Below are positions 48,080-56,788 of a DNA stretch of 64,000 nt, one piece after another. How positions within the stretch are numbered: the stretch's first letter is position 1; every line of letters begins with the position of its first letter. The DNA lies in contig JAJPGY010000012.1 in assembly GCA_021325555.1 (NCBI GenBank), forward strand, positions 124,001 to 188,000, in the 5' to 3' direction. Position numbers and translations under genes: made by a program. This DNA comes from Pseudomonadota bacterium. GTDB lineage: Bacteria; Cyanobacteriota; Vampirovibrionia; Obscuribacterales; Obscuribacteraceae. The notes under the pieces are model-generated. The model saw only the letters and a program-made list of their open reading frames with translations. It ran no database searches and was not told the DNA's origin.

Positions 48080-49174
48080 ATGCACTTTCTCAATGAGTCT
48101 GTGCTCTGGCTGCTCTTCGTGGTGCCGCCTGTTGGTGCCGCCCTGGTCTGGGCAGCCTGGAGACAAAAGAAGCGGCTCCTCGAGCATTTCGGCAGCGAGG
48201 AGCTGTGGTCCAGATACTCGCGGCCGCTCACCATCGGGCGCTACCAGTGGAAGGGGCTTTGCGTCTTCCTCTGCCTGGTATCGCTTATGGTGGCACTTGC
48301 GCGGCCGTCCTTTCAGCACGGTCGGGTGGAGTTCCCGCGCGGCACGATCGATGTCATCGCCCTGGTCGACGTCAGCCGTTCCATGGCCGTCCCCGACTAC
48401 AAGGGGCAGGTCTCCGGAGATGGCTATGGCGGCGGTACTCGGCTCGATATGGCCAAATATCTGCTGCTCAACGACGTCATCGCCTCCCTGCGCGGCAACC
48501 GGCTCGGTGTCGTCACTTACTCCGGCGAGGCTTTCCCGCAGGCGTTCATTACCGACGACATGCCGGCCATGAAGTGGGTGATGCGGCGCGCGATCACGAT
48601 CGGCAGCGCCCCCGGAGAGGGCAGCGCTCTGGCGAAAGCCTTATACCTGTCCTTCCAGCTATTCGACCTGGACTCCGATCCCGGGCACCGCAAGATTATT
48701 GTCCTGTTCTCCGATGGGGGCAGCGACGATGATCCGGCAGCGCTTTCCGCGGCCTTGCAAGAGTGCCGCAGGCGAGGGATTGAGGTTGTCGCGGCCGGCC
48801 TGGGCAGCAACGCCCGGCAGGCTATACCGGTTCGCGAGCTGTCGCCGCTCGATCAGATCCAGTTCCGCAACAAGCAGTGGTACGAGGTCGACGGGCAGGT
48901 GGTGAACGACACCGCCATCGATGAGAACCTGTTGCGGCTGATCGCCAATCGTACGGGCGGTCGTTACGTCCGTGTTCGCATGAGATCAGACTTCCACATC
49001 GGCTCTCTGATGTCCCGCACCGAGGTGACTTATCAGAAGGGCGAGCAGGAGGTCTTCTACTTCCCGTTGCTTCTGGCCGTCCTTTTCCTGGCGCTTGCGA
49101 TGGCAGCTCCCCTGGAGCCCAGACCGCATGACAGGGACAAGGACTTCCTCACCACGCTGCGTCTGCGTCGGTGA
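48080..49174 (+). CDS. BatB-like membrane von Willebrand factor A protein
   Basis: The 364-aa protein has N-terminal helices, a VWA domain beginning VIALVDVSRSMAVPD (MIDAS D-x-S-x-S) and a C-terminal helix (FYFPLLLAVLFLALAMA). It follows the TPR gene by 14 bases and is paralogous to the BatA-like gene upstream. Part of a membrane complex whose function (stress resistance, protein maturation) is known only in broad terms. Confidence 0.82.
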   Translation: MHFLNESVLWLLFVVPPVGAALVWAAWRQKKRLLEHFGSEELWSRYSRPLTIGRYQWKGLCVFLCLVSLMVALARPSFQHGRVEFPRGTIDVIALVDVSRSMAVPDYKGQVSGDGYGGGTRLDMAKYLLLNDVIASLRGNRLGVVTYSGEAFPQAFITDDMPAMKWVMRRAITIGSAPGEGSALAKALYLSFQLFDLDSDPGHRKIIVLFSDGGSDDDPAALSAALQECRRRGIEVVAAGLGSNARQAIPVRELSPLDQIQFRNKQWYEVDGQVVNDTAIDENLLRLIANRTGGRYVRVRMRSDFHIGSLMSRTEVTYQKGEQEVFYFPLLLAVLFLALAMAAPLEPRPHDRDKDFLTTLRLRR

Positions 49175-49198
49175 TCAGCTTCTTCTAAGAGGTGCTCT

Positions 49199-50149
49199 AT
49201 GAAAGCGCTAGTTAGATTGATTGCCTGGTCCGCGGGCGTGATGGTGCTGGGAGTGGCGCTGCTTGCGGCGCTGTTCTGGTCCCAGAGAACCGTGTGGCCG
49301 GCCTTCCCGCAATCCAGCGAGAAGAAACCGCAAGTGGTGGCTGTCGTCGAGCGTGACTTCGCCTGGCGCACCGCCGACCACGTTCCCGTGACGATCTTCA
49401 TCAAGCAGAAGAAGGGCGTCACCATTGATCCGAACAGCCTGGCGGTCGAAGGGGACTTCGAGATCGTCGGCAACCCGGAAATCTATATGCGTGACACCAG
49501 AAGCGGTGACACGTACTACCGCATCAGGCTCGTCCTGCAGAGTTTCGTCATCGCCCCCAGGCTGACGCTGGCCGCCAACATGGCCTACACGGTCGACGGC
49601 GATCCGGATCCCAAGCTCATCACGCTGCCGGCCATCGAGATCCACACGTCGCCAACCTGGGATGGCAGGCAACCCCGCCAGGACGGCCCGATGACCGTCG
49701 TTCAGGGCTGGCATCCGTGGACCACGGCGCTTATGCTCCTGGTCGGACTCGCCGGTGCGGTGGCCAGCTTCCTGGCTTACCGCAAGGTGGCAAGGCTGGC
49801 TCAAGCAGCCGCTGCGGCGCCGCTGACCGGCCGCGCCCTCGCCCGGCGGGACTTCGAGCAGGTCTGGCAGACCATCCTGGACGGACGCGATACGCAGGCC
49901 GATTACAAGCAGATCGAGCGGATCATCCGCCGGCTGTATCACATCGAGACCAGGGTGACCTGGGAGATCCCGCTGGAGATAGGGGAAGGACATCCTCATC
50001 TCAAGCAGATCCTGGGCATCCACCAGCTTTGCGACAGGGTCCTCTACAAGGGGGCCGAGTTGAACGCTGCCGAAAAGGCGGAGATTCGCAAGCTGTGGGA
50101 TGAGATGACCGTGGTAAAGAAATCCGTTCCTGTAGCGGACAGCAAGTGA
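49199..50149 (+). CDS. BatD-like membrane protein
   Basis: The 316-aa protein has an N-terminal anchor, an extracytoplasmic beta-rich part (residues 35-165), a second membrane helix (WTTALMLLVGLAGAVASFLAY) and a cytosolic helical tail. The layout resembles BatD, with weak sequence match. AAGAGGTGC precedes the ATG, and it closes the operon. Function is inferred from operon position. Confidence 0.6.
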   Translation: MKALVRLIAWSAGVMVLGVALLAALFWSQRTVWPAFPQSSEKKPQVVAVVERDFAWRTADHVPVTIFIKQKKGVTIDPNSLAVEGDFEIVGNPEIYMRDTRSGDTYYRIRLVLQSFVIAPRLTLAANMAYTVDGDPDPKLITLPAIEIHTSPTWDGRQPRQDGPMTVVQGWHPWTTALMLLVGLAGAVASFLAYRKVARLAQAAAAAPLTGRALARRDFEQVWQTILDGRDTQADYKQIERIIRRLYHIETRVTWEIPLEIGEGHPHLKQILGIHQLCDRVLYKGAELNAAEKAEIRKLWDEMTVVKKSVPVADSK

Positions 50150-50247
50150 TGGATTCGAATGCTGGGCGCGGGGGACGGCTGTCACGCCTTCCCTCCGCGC
50201 TTTCTTTTTTGCTATCGTTGCGACCAGGTGTAGTAGGGGTGAAGGTG

Positions 50248-51033
50248 CTAGGGTTCGCGGTGCCGGGCGCTCTGCCGGATGAGCGTAATCAGCTCTTTCA
50301 GCTGCGGGTCGCTGTTCTGGCTGCTCAGAATGTCCAGGGTGCTTTTGCCGTACTTGTTTGGGCGGTCAGGATCGGCGCCGGCAGCAAGGAGGTCCTTCAC
50401 CATTGCCCGGTTGGAGCTGAGAGCTGCCATGGCCAGAATGGGGTAGTCCTGTGGTCCCCAGGTGAGGTTGGGGTCACAACCGTCGTTGATCAACAGTCGT
50501 ACGCATTCCTCCGTTCCTTCCGGGTTTTCAAAGTTTCCGCGCTGCTCGCCTGCGGTTCTGGTGAAGGCGATGCTCGCCACCCGGTAGATTGTCCAGTCGC
50601 GGGCACAATGGTTGCCGGGAGCCGGGTTGTCTCCCACCCGATACCTGTCCAGAAGCTTGACCACTTCCGGGTGCCCGAACAGGGTTGCCTGCAATAGCGC
50701 CCGGTCTCCCTGTTCGCCCTTGATATCGGCCTTGTTATCGATGAGAAACTGCACGGCCTGCACCTTTCCGCAGCGTGAGGCCCAGAATATGGGTGAGTCC
50801 CCGTGCTCATCCCGCTGGTTGACATCGCGGCCGTCAGCAAGCTGCTGCGCCAGGAGCTGAACGTTCCCGCTGCTGGCGGCATCGGTTAGCGGGCTGCCGC
50901 CCTCGTTTATGGAGCTGTAAAGCATGTCCTCGAGCCCGACCTTGATTCTTTTCCACAACAGAAAGCCTGCGAGCACGACGATCACAGATGCGGCGACCGA
51001 CATGCGTTTGAGGGCAGTGTTCGCTCTCTTCAT
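50248..51033 (-). CDS. Membrane-anchored ankyrin-repeat protein
   Basis: The 261-aa protein has an N-terminal hydrophobic segment (SVAASVIVVLAGFLLW) and four to five ankyrin repeats (GGSPLTDAASSGNVQLLAQQL; HGDSPIFWASRCGKVQAVQFL; DYPILAMAALSSNRAMVKDLLAAG). The domain is probably outside the membrane. ATG 51033 has GTGAGGA upstream; a TTG one codon earlier is less likely. The gene lies 20 bases after the kinase gene and is likely co-transcribed. Confidence 0.75.
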   Translation of the reverse strand: MKRANTALKRMSVAASVIVVLAGFLLWKRIKVGLEDMLYSSINEGGSPLTDAASSGNVQLLAQQLADGRDVNQRDEHGDSPIFWASRCGKVQAVQFLIDNKADIKGEQGDRALLQATLFGHPEVVKLLDRYRVGDNPAPGNHCARDWTIYRVASIAFTRTAGEQRGNFENPEGTEECVRLLINDGCDPNLTWGPQDYPILAMAALSSNRAMVKDLLAAGADPDRPNKYGKSTLDILSSQNSDPQLKELITLIRQSARHREP

Positions 51034-51053
51034 CAATGGTCCTCACGACGCCG

Positions 51054-52046
51054 CTAAATGCGGGTTGGGCTCTGACCGGCAGCCGCGGCCAGCTCGGCCC
51101 TGGTGACCGGCACGATGCCCGCGCGGTGGAACTGCAGTGTTCCTGCCAGGACCGCCGCGCCGGCAGCGGTGGCCAGATCGTCGCCTTGCAAAAGAGAAGC
51201 GCACAGAGCCGCCATAGTTTGATCACCGCATCCCGTCTCATCCCTTGCCTGGCCAAGGGCAAGCCGGGGAGCGGGAATATGCAGGTCCAGATTTTCACCG
51301 AGCAGACAGGCGCCGTCGGCCCCCATCGTGATCAGCACGTTTCTTATCCCGCGCTCGAGGAAACATCTGGCTGCCTGCCGCGCCGTGTCCTCTCCTGTCA
51401 CCTTAATCCCGGTGAGGATCTCGGCTTCATGCTCGTTCGGCTTGATCAGATAGATGTCGTGGGCGAGGAGCTTGTCATAGGAGATCCCGGTTTGAATGCC
51501 GCCCGGATCGAAGGCGACCTTCAAGCCGCAGGCGTTCGCCTGCCTGATGGCGGCTACTGCCGTGGCTGTCGGGAGCTCCAGGGAGAGCACCAGCAAGCCA
51601 CCGTTGGCGGTGGCGGCCTGGAATGCGGGCACCGCCTCTTCGATGTCACCGGCCGAAAAATCCTCGTTGATGCCGGGAAGAACGTATATCTGGTTGTTTC
51701 CCTGGCGGTCCACGGCGATCAACGCCACCTGCGGAAACTTCCCGCCCGCCTCGAACGGCATGATCTTGACGAAGCGCACATTGACACCGGCCTGCTCGAG
51801 CGCTTCTACGGGAACGCGCCAGAGGCCCAGCGGATCGCGCGATGTCCGCCCGACCATGGCCACCCGGGATTCGCCGAGGAGGACCGCGAGCATCTGCGCG
51901 ATGTTTCGTGATTTGCCGCCCGCGCCTATGTGCAGGCGGCCCCCGAACTCCAGCTCGCCGGGACCCACCAGGCGCTCCAGCTCCAGACCGAATATGTCCG
52001 TGCCCAGACCACCGGCTACCACCGCGCAGATCTGCTCAAGCGACAT
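51054..52046 (-). CDS. PfkB-family carbohydrate/nucleoside kinase
   Basis: The 330-aa protein has the ribokinase-type signature: GAGGKSRNIAQMLAVLLG near the N-terminus (Gly-Gly substrate loop) and ETGCGDQTMAALCA at the C-terminus, containing the catalytic Asp of the GxGD motif. IKPNEHEAEILTG is the conserved middle block. ATG 52046 follows GGGGGAG at short spacing; a longer frame from 52070 lacks a ribosome site. The sugar substrate is not predictable. Confidence 0.8.
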   Translation of the reverse strand: MSLEQICAVVAGGLGTDIFGLELERLVGPGELEFGGRLHIGAGGKSRNIAQMLAVLLGESRVAMVGRTSRDPLGLWRVPVEALEQAGVNVRFVKIMPFEAGGKFPQVALIAVDRQGNNQIYVLPGINEDFSAGDIEEAVPAFQAATANGGLLVLSLELPTATAVAAIRQANACGLKVAFDPGGIQTGISYDKLLAHDIYLIKPNEHEAEILTGIKVTGEDTARQAARCFLERGIRNVLITMGADGACLLGENLDLHIPAPRLALGQARDETGCGDQTMAALCASLLQGDDLATAAGAAVLAGTLQFHRAGIVPVTRAELAAAAGQSPTRI

Positions 52047-52162
52047 TGCTCCCCCTGTTAACCAGAACATTCAAGATCCAGACAAAAGGTATCATGACCG
52101 GGCGGCGCCGGCGAACAAACGCGGTAAACTGGATCGCGGACGGCCCGGCGACGGAGGGTTCC

Positions 52163-52621
52163 GTGCAGCGTTACAGCCACACGCAGAAGATCCCGGACAA
52201 GCTGATGACGCTGGGCTCGCTGGCCGGCGTTGCGCTGGCGCTCACCCCGCCGGGGCTTGTGGCGCGTGTCGCCCTTCTGGGCGTGCTCGGCGCCGCCGGG
52301 GCGATGATCCGCTCGCTTACCGTCGAGGTGGACGCGGAGGCGGTCAGGCTGCGGTTCGGGAATGGTCTGGTCAAAAAGTCGTTCCCGCTCAAGGAGATAA
52401 GCTCCGCCTCTCCGGTGCGAACGACGCTGCTGCAAGGCTGGGGCATTCACTGGATCGGTTCGGGCTGGCTCTACAACATCTACGGCCTGGACGCGGTCCT
52501 GATCACGCTCAGGAACGGCGGGTGCGTAACGATCGGCACCGATGAGCCGGCGGCGCTGGCGGCGGCGATAAACGAACGCCTGGGAAGCGGTGTCCTGGAC
52601 GCCGGCGGCCGGTCATCCTGA
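52163..52621 (+). CDS. Small membrane protein with PH-like C-terminal domain
   Basis: The 152-aa protein has two short hydrophobic segments (residues 15-50) and then a PH-like beta domain (VRLRFGNGLVKKSFPLKEI; GWLYNIYGLDAVLITLRNGG; IGTDEP). GTG 52163 is chosen because GGAGGG lies five bases upstream, although an ATG at 52094 is in frame. Similar proteins are common and uncharacterised. Confidence 0.65.
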   Translation: MQRYSHTQKIPDKLMTLGSLAGVALALTPPGLVARVALLGVLGAAGAMIRSLTVEVDAEAVRLRFGNGLVKKSFPLKEISSASPVRTTLLQGWGIHWIGSGWLYNIYGLDAVLITLRNGGCVTIGTDEPAALAAAINERLGSGVLDAGGRSS

Positions 52622-52783
52622 GCTGAGGACGACAGCATCTTGCCCGCCCCGGCGAATCGCCCGTGAAGTGGCGGCGCCACGCCCGCCCCCAGGGGACGTG
52701 TGCAGACAATGCTCCGCTGCGAGATATGGTGGGGGAATCGCGAGCCTGGCACAAGGCAGCGCCAGGTTGCACGGGATAGCCGG

Positions 52784-53206
52784 TTACGTTGCGTCGCCTT
52801 TTAGCTTATCGACGAGTCCTTTCAGGAGAGCTTCCACTTGATTTGTCCACCACGGGGTAACGAAGCCTGAAGAAGCGTCAACCAGCCCAACTCCTGCTCG
52901 CTTATCGGTAACGTTGCCATTGCTGTCTATTGTGGCTTGCTCATGCTCATCGCCCAGGACCAGGCGGTCGAGCTTGACGGAAGTTATGTGATGCTGGGAA
53001 TCCTCGGTAAAAGTTACCTTGGGGAAGTTCTGCATGTTGCGGTTGTCCTTCGTCTCCGCCGCCATGTCCTTAATCAGCTCGGCGTATTGTTGAGGGCTCA
53101 TCGTTTGCTGATCGTGTTGAAGCTCCTTGAGAAAGGCTTTGGAATCATCCTTGCTCATCAGCTCTACTATTCGATGCGCTTCTTTGGAGATTTCCTGGTC
53201 GGCCAT
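52784..53206 (-). CDS. Hypothetical small protein
   Basis: The 140-aa, acidic, helix-rich protein reads MADQEISKEAHRIVELMSKD, then FLKELQHDQQTMSPQQYAEL, with a beta-type C-terminal half. No signal peptide. Lower G+C than its neighbours by eye. No family recognised beyond a resemblance to other small, lineage-restricted proteins. AAGGGGGG lies upstream of the ATG. Confidence 0.6.
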   Translation of the reverse strand: MADQEISKEAHRIVELMSKDDSKAFLKELQHDQQTMSPQQYAELIKDMAAETKDNRNMQNFPKVTFTEDSQHHITSVKLDRLVLGDEHEQATIDSNGNVTDKRAGVGLVDASSGFVTPWWTNQVEALLKGLVDKLKGDAT

Positions 53207-53581
53207 CGCGCAGCCCCCCTTACTTAACCGTGGTTTGAATCCTCACACCATAGCACGATTTTACCCGTTTTCCGGCGCGTGCCCTCGCTGCCTTGCATGG
53301 GGGCGGATTCCATGGTGGTGGCGGACGCCATCGCGAAACAGCAGCGCTGGCAGGGAGCCGTCTTGTGATGCTACCATATTCTTTAGTAAGAATACCCCAA
53401 AAAATTAGAGGACTGAACCCCGGGCGGACCGGAAGTGATAGCCCTGGGCAGAAAAAAGAAGCTAGCCGGGGTGCCACCCTTGAAAGCAAGCTCGAAAGCC
53501 GCTCTCTCAGATGACACCCCGGCATCGCTTCATCGCGCCGCGCCCTGGCGGCCTCCAGGCTATCTAGCCTGCGCAGTCGCT
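53207..53581. other. Intergenic region downstream of the phosphoesterase cassette
   Basis: About 375 bases, partly A+T-rich (53370-53415). An inverted repeat CCGGGGTG (about 53467) and CACCCCGG (about 53514) with a 40-base spacer may end the leftward cassette transcript. No gene. Confidence 0.4.
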
Positions 53582-54901
53582 TCAGGACCGCTTGCGGCGC
53601 TGGTTGCCGGTGGAGCGCTTGCGCGTCCGGGCACCAGGTCGCGGCGTCGCCGGGGACGTGGGAGCCTTCCGCGGAGCGAGCTTGATCGGCTCGCCGTTGG
53701 GCAGGCATCCCGGGGACTCCTCGGTGTACGCCTTGAAGTCGCCGTTCAGGTCGACGACGAACGCGCGCCGGTCGTCGGCGCCGCGCATGATGATCACCGA
53801 CGAGCCGAACAGCTCGCCCTCAACGATCTCGCCCTTCCAGAATCCCGGCGCCCTCCGGTCGTAGTCCCGCAGGTGACCCATGCGGGTCACATCCCACAGG
53901 TAACCGACCTCGTGGAAGTCGTGGAATTCCAGGACGAGACCTGGCAGCGTGTGCTTCGGCGCCGTCTTCCAGGCGGAGGACAGCTTGCCGTCGAAGCTGC
54001 GCACGATGTTGCCACCGCGCTGCTCCCACTCGACCAGCGACGACGAGCCGGCGTGACGCCGACGGAAGTCGCCGATCATGAACAGCGTCTTGCCGTTCAC
54101 CTTCACCGCGGCGTTGTACCGGGTGACCGTGATGTTGGGGACGCCGTCGATGTGGAAGAGCTGAGCGAGCTTCGTGGGCAGATCCTGGGAGGGATCGGAG
54201 GGCAGCTCCAGCCCCTTGCTCTTGAGCAGGTCGGCGATGGCCTGGCTCATGGGCACCCTGGGGTCGAGGAGAGCCTTGAGCCCGACGCTCTCGAGGATCT
54301 TGGCCAGCGACTTGATCTGCCGGGCCGTGGGCTCGGGAGCGAGCTCCTTGAGAAGCTCCTCTGCCAGCTCCCTGGCCATGCCACCCAGGTCGCAGTGGTT
54401 GCTGGACCAGTTGTCCAGAACCTTCTTCTTGCGCTGGATGGCTTCCATCAGCCGCACCTCGTTCGGCATGCTCAGGTGAGTAGCCGACGGGATGTAGATG
54501 ACGTGCCCGCCGCTGGCCTCCGCGAACGACTTGATGAAGTCGCCGCAGGTCTTGCCGAGCGCCATGACCTGCGCCTCGAAGCCGGGAGCGAGGCGAGCAG
54601 CCGACACCTCGGGGGCGTCGGGGTACTCGTGGAGGTAGTTCGCCTCGTCCTCGATCAGGCTCTTGAAGGCGCTCTCGTCGATCATGCCGCCGAGAAGGAT
54701 CACCACGTCCGGCTGGTAGTCCCGCAGGTACTGCATGATCAGCTCCAGCAGGTTGCGGTCGTGGTTCGGGAAGTAGGCGTGGGCCAGGCAGACGACCTTC
54801 ATGCCGTTTTCCAGCTGCAGCGGGTAGATGCCCGCCTCAGCCAACGACGTCTTCGGGTCCTCCTTGACCACAATACCCTTGTAGGTGTTGATGTTAGCCA
54901 T
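53582..54901 (-). CDS. Metallophosphoesterase-fold protein lacking metal ligands (pseudoenzyme)
   Basis: The 439-aa protein aligns over long stretches with the intact phosphoesterase at 55790-56788. LPDIHVPAH there is LAHAYFPNH here, LIGDV is LLGGM, GNHE is SATH, and IGHGHTHRAG is IGDFRRRHAG. Thus every expected metal ligand is replaced while the fold and spacing persist (IVRSFDG near the C-terminus also matches). A helical insertion (about 150-245) and a basic tail rich in Arg/Lys/Pro/Thr are unique. Its AAGGAGG ribosome site overlaps the stop of the HAD gene. It likely binds or regulates rather than cleaves. Confidence 0.7.
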   Translation of the reverse strand: MANINTYKGIVVKEDPKTSLAEAGIYPLQLENGMKVVCLAHAYFPNHDRNLLELIMQYLRDYQPDVVILLGGMIDESAFKSLIEDEANYLHEYPDAPEVSAARLAPGFEAQVMALGKTCGDFIKSFAEASGGHVIYIPSATHLSMPNEVRLMEAIQRKKKVLDNWSSNHCDLGGMARELAEELLKELAPEPTARQIKSLAKILESVGLKALLDPRVPMSQAIADLLKSKGLELPSDPSQDLPTKLAQLFHIDGVPNITVTRYNAAVKVNGKTLFMIGDFRRRHAGSSSLVEWEQRGGNIVRSFDGKLSSAWKTAPKHTLPGLVLEFHDFHEVGYLWDVTRMGHLRDYDRRAPGFWKGEIVEGELFGSSVIIMRGADDRRAFVVDLNGDFKAYTEESPGCLPNGEPIKLAPRKAPTSPATPRPGARTRKRSTGNQRRKRS

Positions 54902-54915
54902 TGAGAATCTCCTCC

Positions 54916-55665
54916 TTACAGGAGCACGCCGGCCTCATCGAGCTTCTTGAAGAAGTCGATGACGGTCGGTGCGAGCTCGCGGCGGTCGGAGAGCCGCAGA
55001 ACGTTGCGGAACTCGAGACTGTCGTTGTAGTGTTCCGGCACCAGGATCGCCGCGTGGGCCGCAGAGGCAACAGCCACCGCGGTCTCCGGGTTATCCTCGA
55101 CGATGAGCGGGATGTGCTCCTCGGCCATTTCCCACTTCTTGCGTCCGGGCTGCATGAAGCGGACGTCACGGTCGACGTCCACCGGCAGTCCGAGCTTGCG
55201 GATCAGGTCCTTGGTCACCCGCTGGGCGATACCGGTCTGGTAAGCACCGGTTCCGTCGAACTTGATCTCGGCAGCGCCAGGAGTCCAGGTCCAGATGAGG
55301 ACACGGATGCCCGCCTTCTGGATCTGCTCGATGGCTTCCTTGATCCCCTCGTGCGCTTCCAGGTCGCCGTATCCGCCGACCGAGAGTCGGGCGAAGGACG
55401 CGAACGCCTGGTCGAACTGCTCGGGCGTGAGCGGGATCGACGGATCGAACTGCATGTTGTAGAAGCCCAGCTGATCCGGCTTGATGTTGTAGCCGTACAG
55501 CGTGTTGACGAAGTCGCAGAACCGGGCGATCCACTTGACGCAGACCTCGTGGAAGTCGAAGACGACCTCACGGGACCACTTCACGCGTTGGCCGGGGTTC
55601 AGCACACTTGCGGGAGGCCAGTCCTTCGTTGTCCGACGGCTGGCCTGACTCTGACGTGTAGTCAT
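54916..55665 (-). CDS. HAD-fold phosphatase-like protein with DxH in motif I
   Basis: The 249-aa protein has HAD motifs: I is VVFDFHEV (D37 with H39 where the general acid Asp normally sits), II is VLIWTWTPG and IV is LIVEDNPETAV (E190-D191). The start resembles 5'-nucleotidase or deoxyribonucleotidase-like HADs (Trp-containing helix, NTLYGYN). AAGGAG precedes ATG 55665. It is the middle gene of the cassette, 15 bases before the pseudoenzyme gene. With the general acid replaced, hydrolysis may be slow or altered. Confidence 0.65.
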   Translation of the reverse strand: MTTRQSQASRRTTKDWPPASVLNPGQRVKWSREVVFDFHEVCVKWIARFCDFVNTLYGYNIKPDQLGFYNMQFDPSIPLTPEQFDQAFASFARLSVGGYGDLEAHEGIKEAIEQIQKAGIRVLIWTWTPGAAEIKFDGTGAYQTGIAQRVTKDLIRKLGLPVDVDRDVRFMQPGRKKWEMAEEHIPLIVEDNPETAVAVASAAHAAILVPEHYNDSLEFRNVLRLSDRRELAPTVIDFFKKLDEAGVLL

Positions 55666-55724
55666 TGTGTTTCTCCTTCCGTAATCCGGAATTGCACGGC
55701 GCACGGACGGCTTCGCATCGCAAA

Positions 55725-55747
55725 GGGCGCATGCAATGCGCCCCTAC
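55725..55747. repeat. Palindromic repeat within the phosphoesterase cassette
   Basis: GGGCGCAT pairs with ATGCGCCC (55725-55732 with 55736-55743, 3-base loop) and is followed by CCTAC. Read on the minus strand it begins GTAGGGGCGCATTGC, the same type as the palindrome at 38328-38355. It lies between the intact phosphoesterase and the HAD gene and may form a hairpin in their joint transcript. Confidence 0.6.
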
Positions 55748-55789
55748 GAGGCTCTGGAGCAGCCCTGCGCAAACCGCGCGTGTTCGCGA

Positions 55790-56788
55790 TTAACGGTCAG
55801 ATTGCACGTACACCTTACCCCCGAAGGTGAACGCGAATCGAGGCTGGCCGTCGATGGTAACTTGCTTGATCGGCAGCACCGACATGTGAACCTTGCCGCC
55901 CGTCACCAGACCAGCCCCGATTGCCGGGTGCCAGTTGTTGAGCAGGTTGGCATAACCCATGTAGGCATGGGTCGGGTCCACCAGGTGGCCGAACTCGAAG
56001 GAGCGGACCACGCCGTTGAGCGTCGTGTCCCGAGCGGACATGCCGGCGCGGTGCGTGTGCCCGTGACCGATGCTGCGACCGGTCGTGTTGGAGTCAGCCT
56101 GCGGGCTGGCGCCGGGGTTCGGGCGAACGATGTAACCGTGGTGGAACTCCAGATCGTCGTTGATCAGGATGCCACCGCCGAAACCGCCCTTCTCCTGCAG
56201 GTCGTAGATGAAGGTGACCGGGTCGCCCGGCTTGTACCCCATCAGACCGTGGAAGCTGAGGATCGGCTCGCGGGTGTTGAAGTCCAGGATGTTGGCCACA
56301 CCCGAAGCGGGGTCCGTCAGGTAGCGGTGAACGCGGTCCTCGTGGTTGCCCATGATGTAGAACACATGGATGCACCCGGAGACCTCGATGATCTTGTCGA
56401 CGAGGCGGCGCGCCTGGTCGAGCTCCTCCTGCATGTTCTTCACCACGCGGGGTGGCGAAGGCCAGCGAGAGAGCGCGAAGACGTCTGCGACGTCGCCGAT
56501 CAGGATCACGATGTGCGGCTTGAAGTCCTTGAGGAACTGCATAACCGCCCAGAGGATCTTCTTGTTATGCGCCGGGACGTGAATGTCGGGCAGCACGATG
56601 ATCTTCGTGCCATCCGGCAGGTTCACGGGCAGAATCCCGGGGAAGGACAGGTAGTTGTAGCTCCCATCCAGGTTGCCGATGCGCATTGCGTTGATGATCG
56701 CCTCGCGGACGGTGTCCACGGTGAGCTTGCGCTCGGCGGCGATCTTCTTGGCAGCATCGTCAACCGAAGAACTCGTAAGAGCTTTCAT
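55790..56788 (-). CDS. Calcineurin-like metallophosphoesterase
   Basis: The 332-aa protein keeps all metallophosphoesterase motifs: D68-x-H70 (LPDIHVPAH), G98-D99 (LIGDV), GNHED at 147-151, a later His (FHHGYIVR) and GHGHTHR. The ~55-residue N-terminus is helical (DDAAKKIAAERKLTVDTVREA). AAGGAG precedes the ATG. Substrate could be nucleotide, nucleic acid or protein. It heads a cassette with a HAD-like protein and an inactive paralogue, a combination I do not recognise. Confidence 0.8.
   Translation of the reverse strand: MKALTSSSVDDAAKKIAAERKLTVDTVREAIINAMRIGNLDGSYNYLSFPGILPVNLPDGTKIIVLPDIHVPAHNKKILWAVMQFLKDFKPHIVILIGDVADVFALSRWPSPPRVVKNMQEELDQARRLVDKIIEVSGCIHVFYIMGNHEDRVHRYLTDPASGVANILDFNTREPILSFHGLMGYKPGDPVTFIYDLQEKGGFGGGILINDDLEFHHGYIVRPNPGASPQADSNTTGRSIGHGHTHRAGMSARDTTLNGVVRSFEFGHLVDPTHAYMGYANLLNNWHPAIGAGLVTGGKVHMSVLPIKQVTIDGQPRFAFTFGGKVYVQSDR

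Noticed and set aside
53225..53260. GGTTTGAATCC resembling a tRNA T-arm
   Set aside because: The flanking bases do not form a 5-bp T stem, and no acceptor, D or anticodon arms are present.
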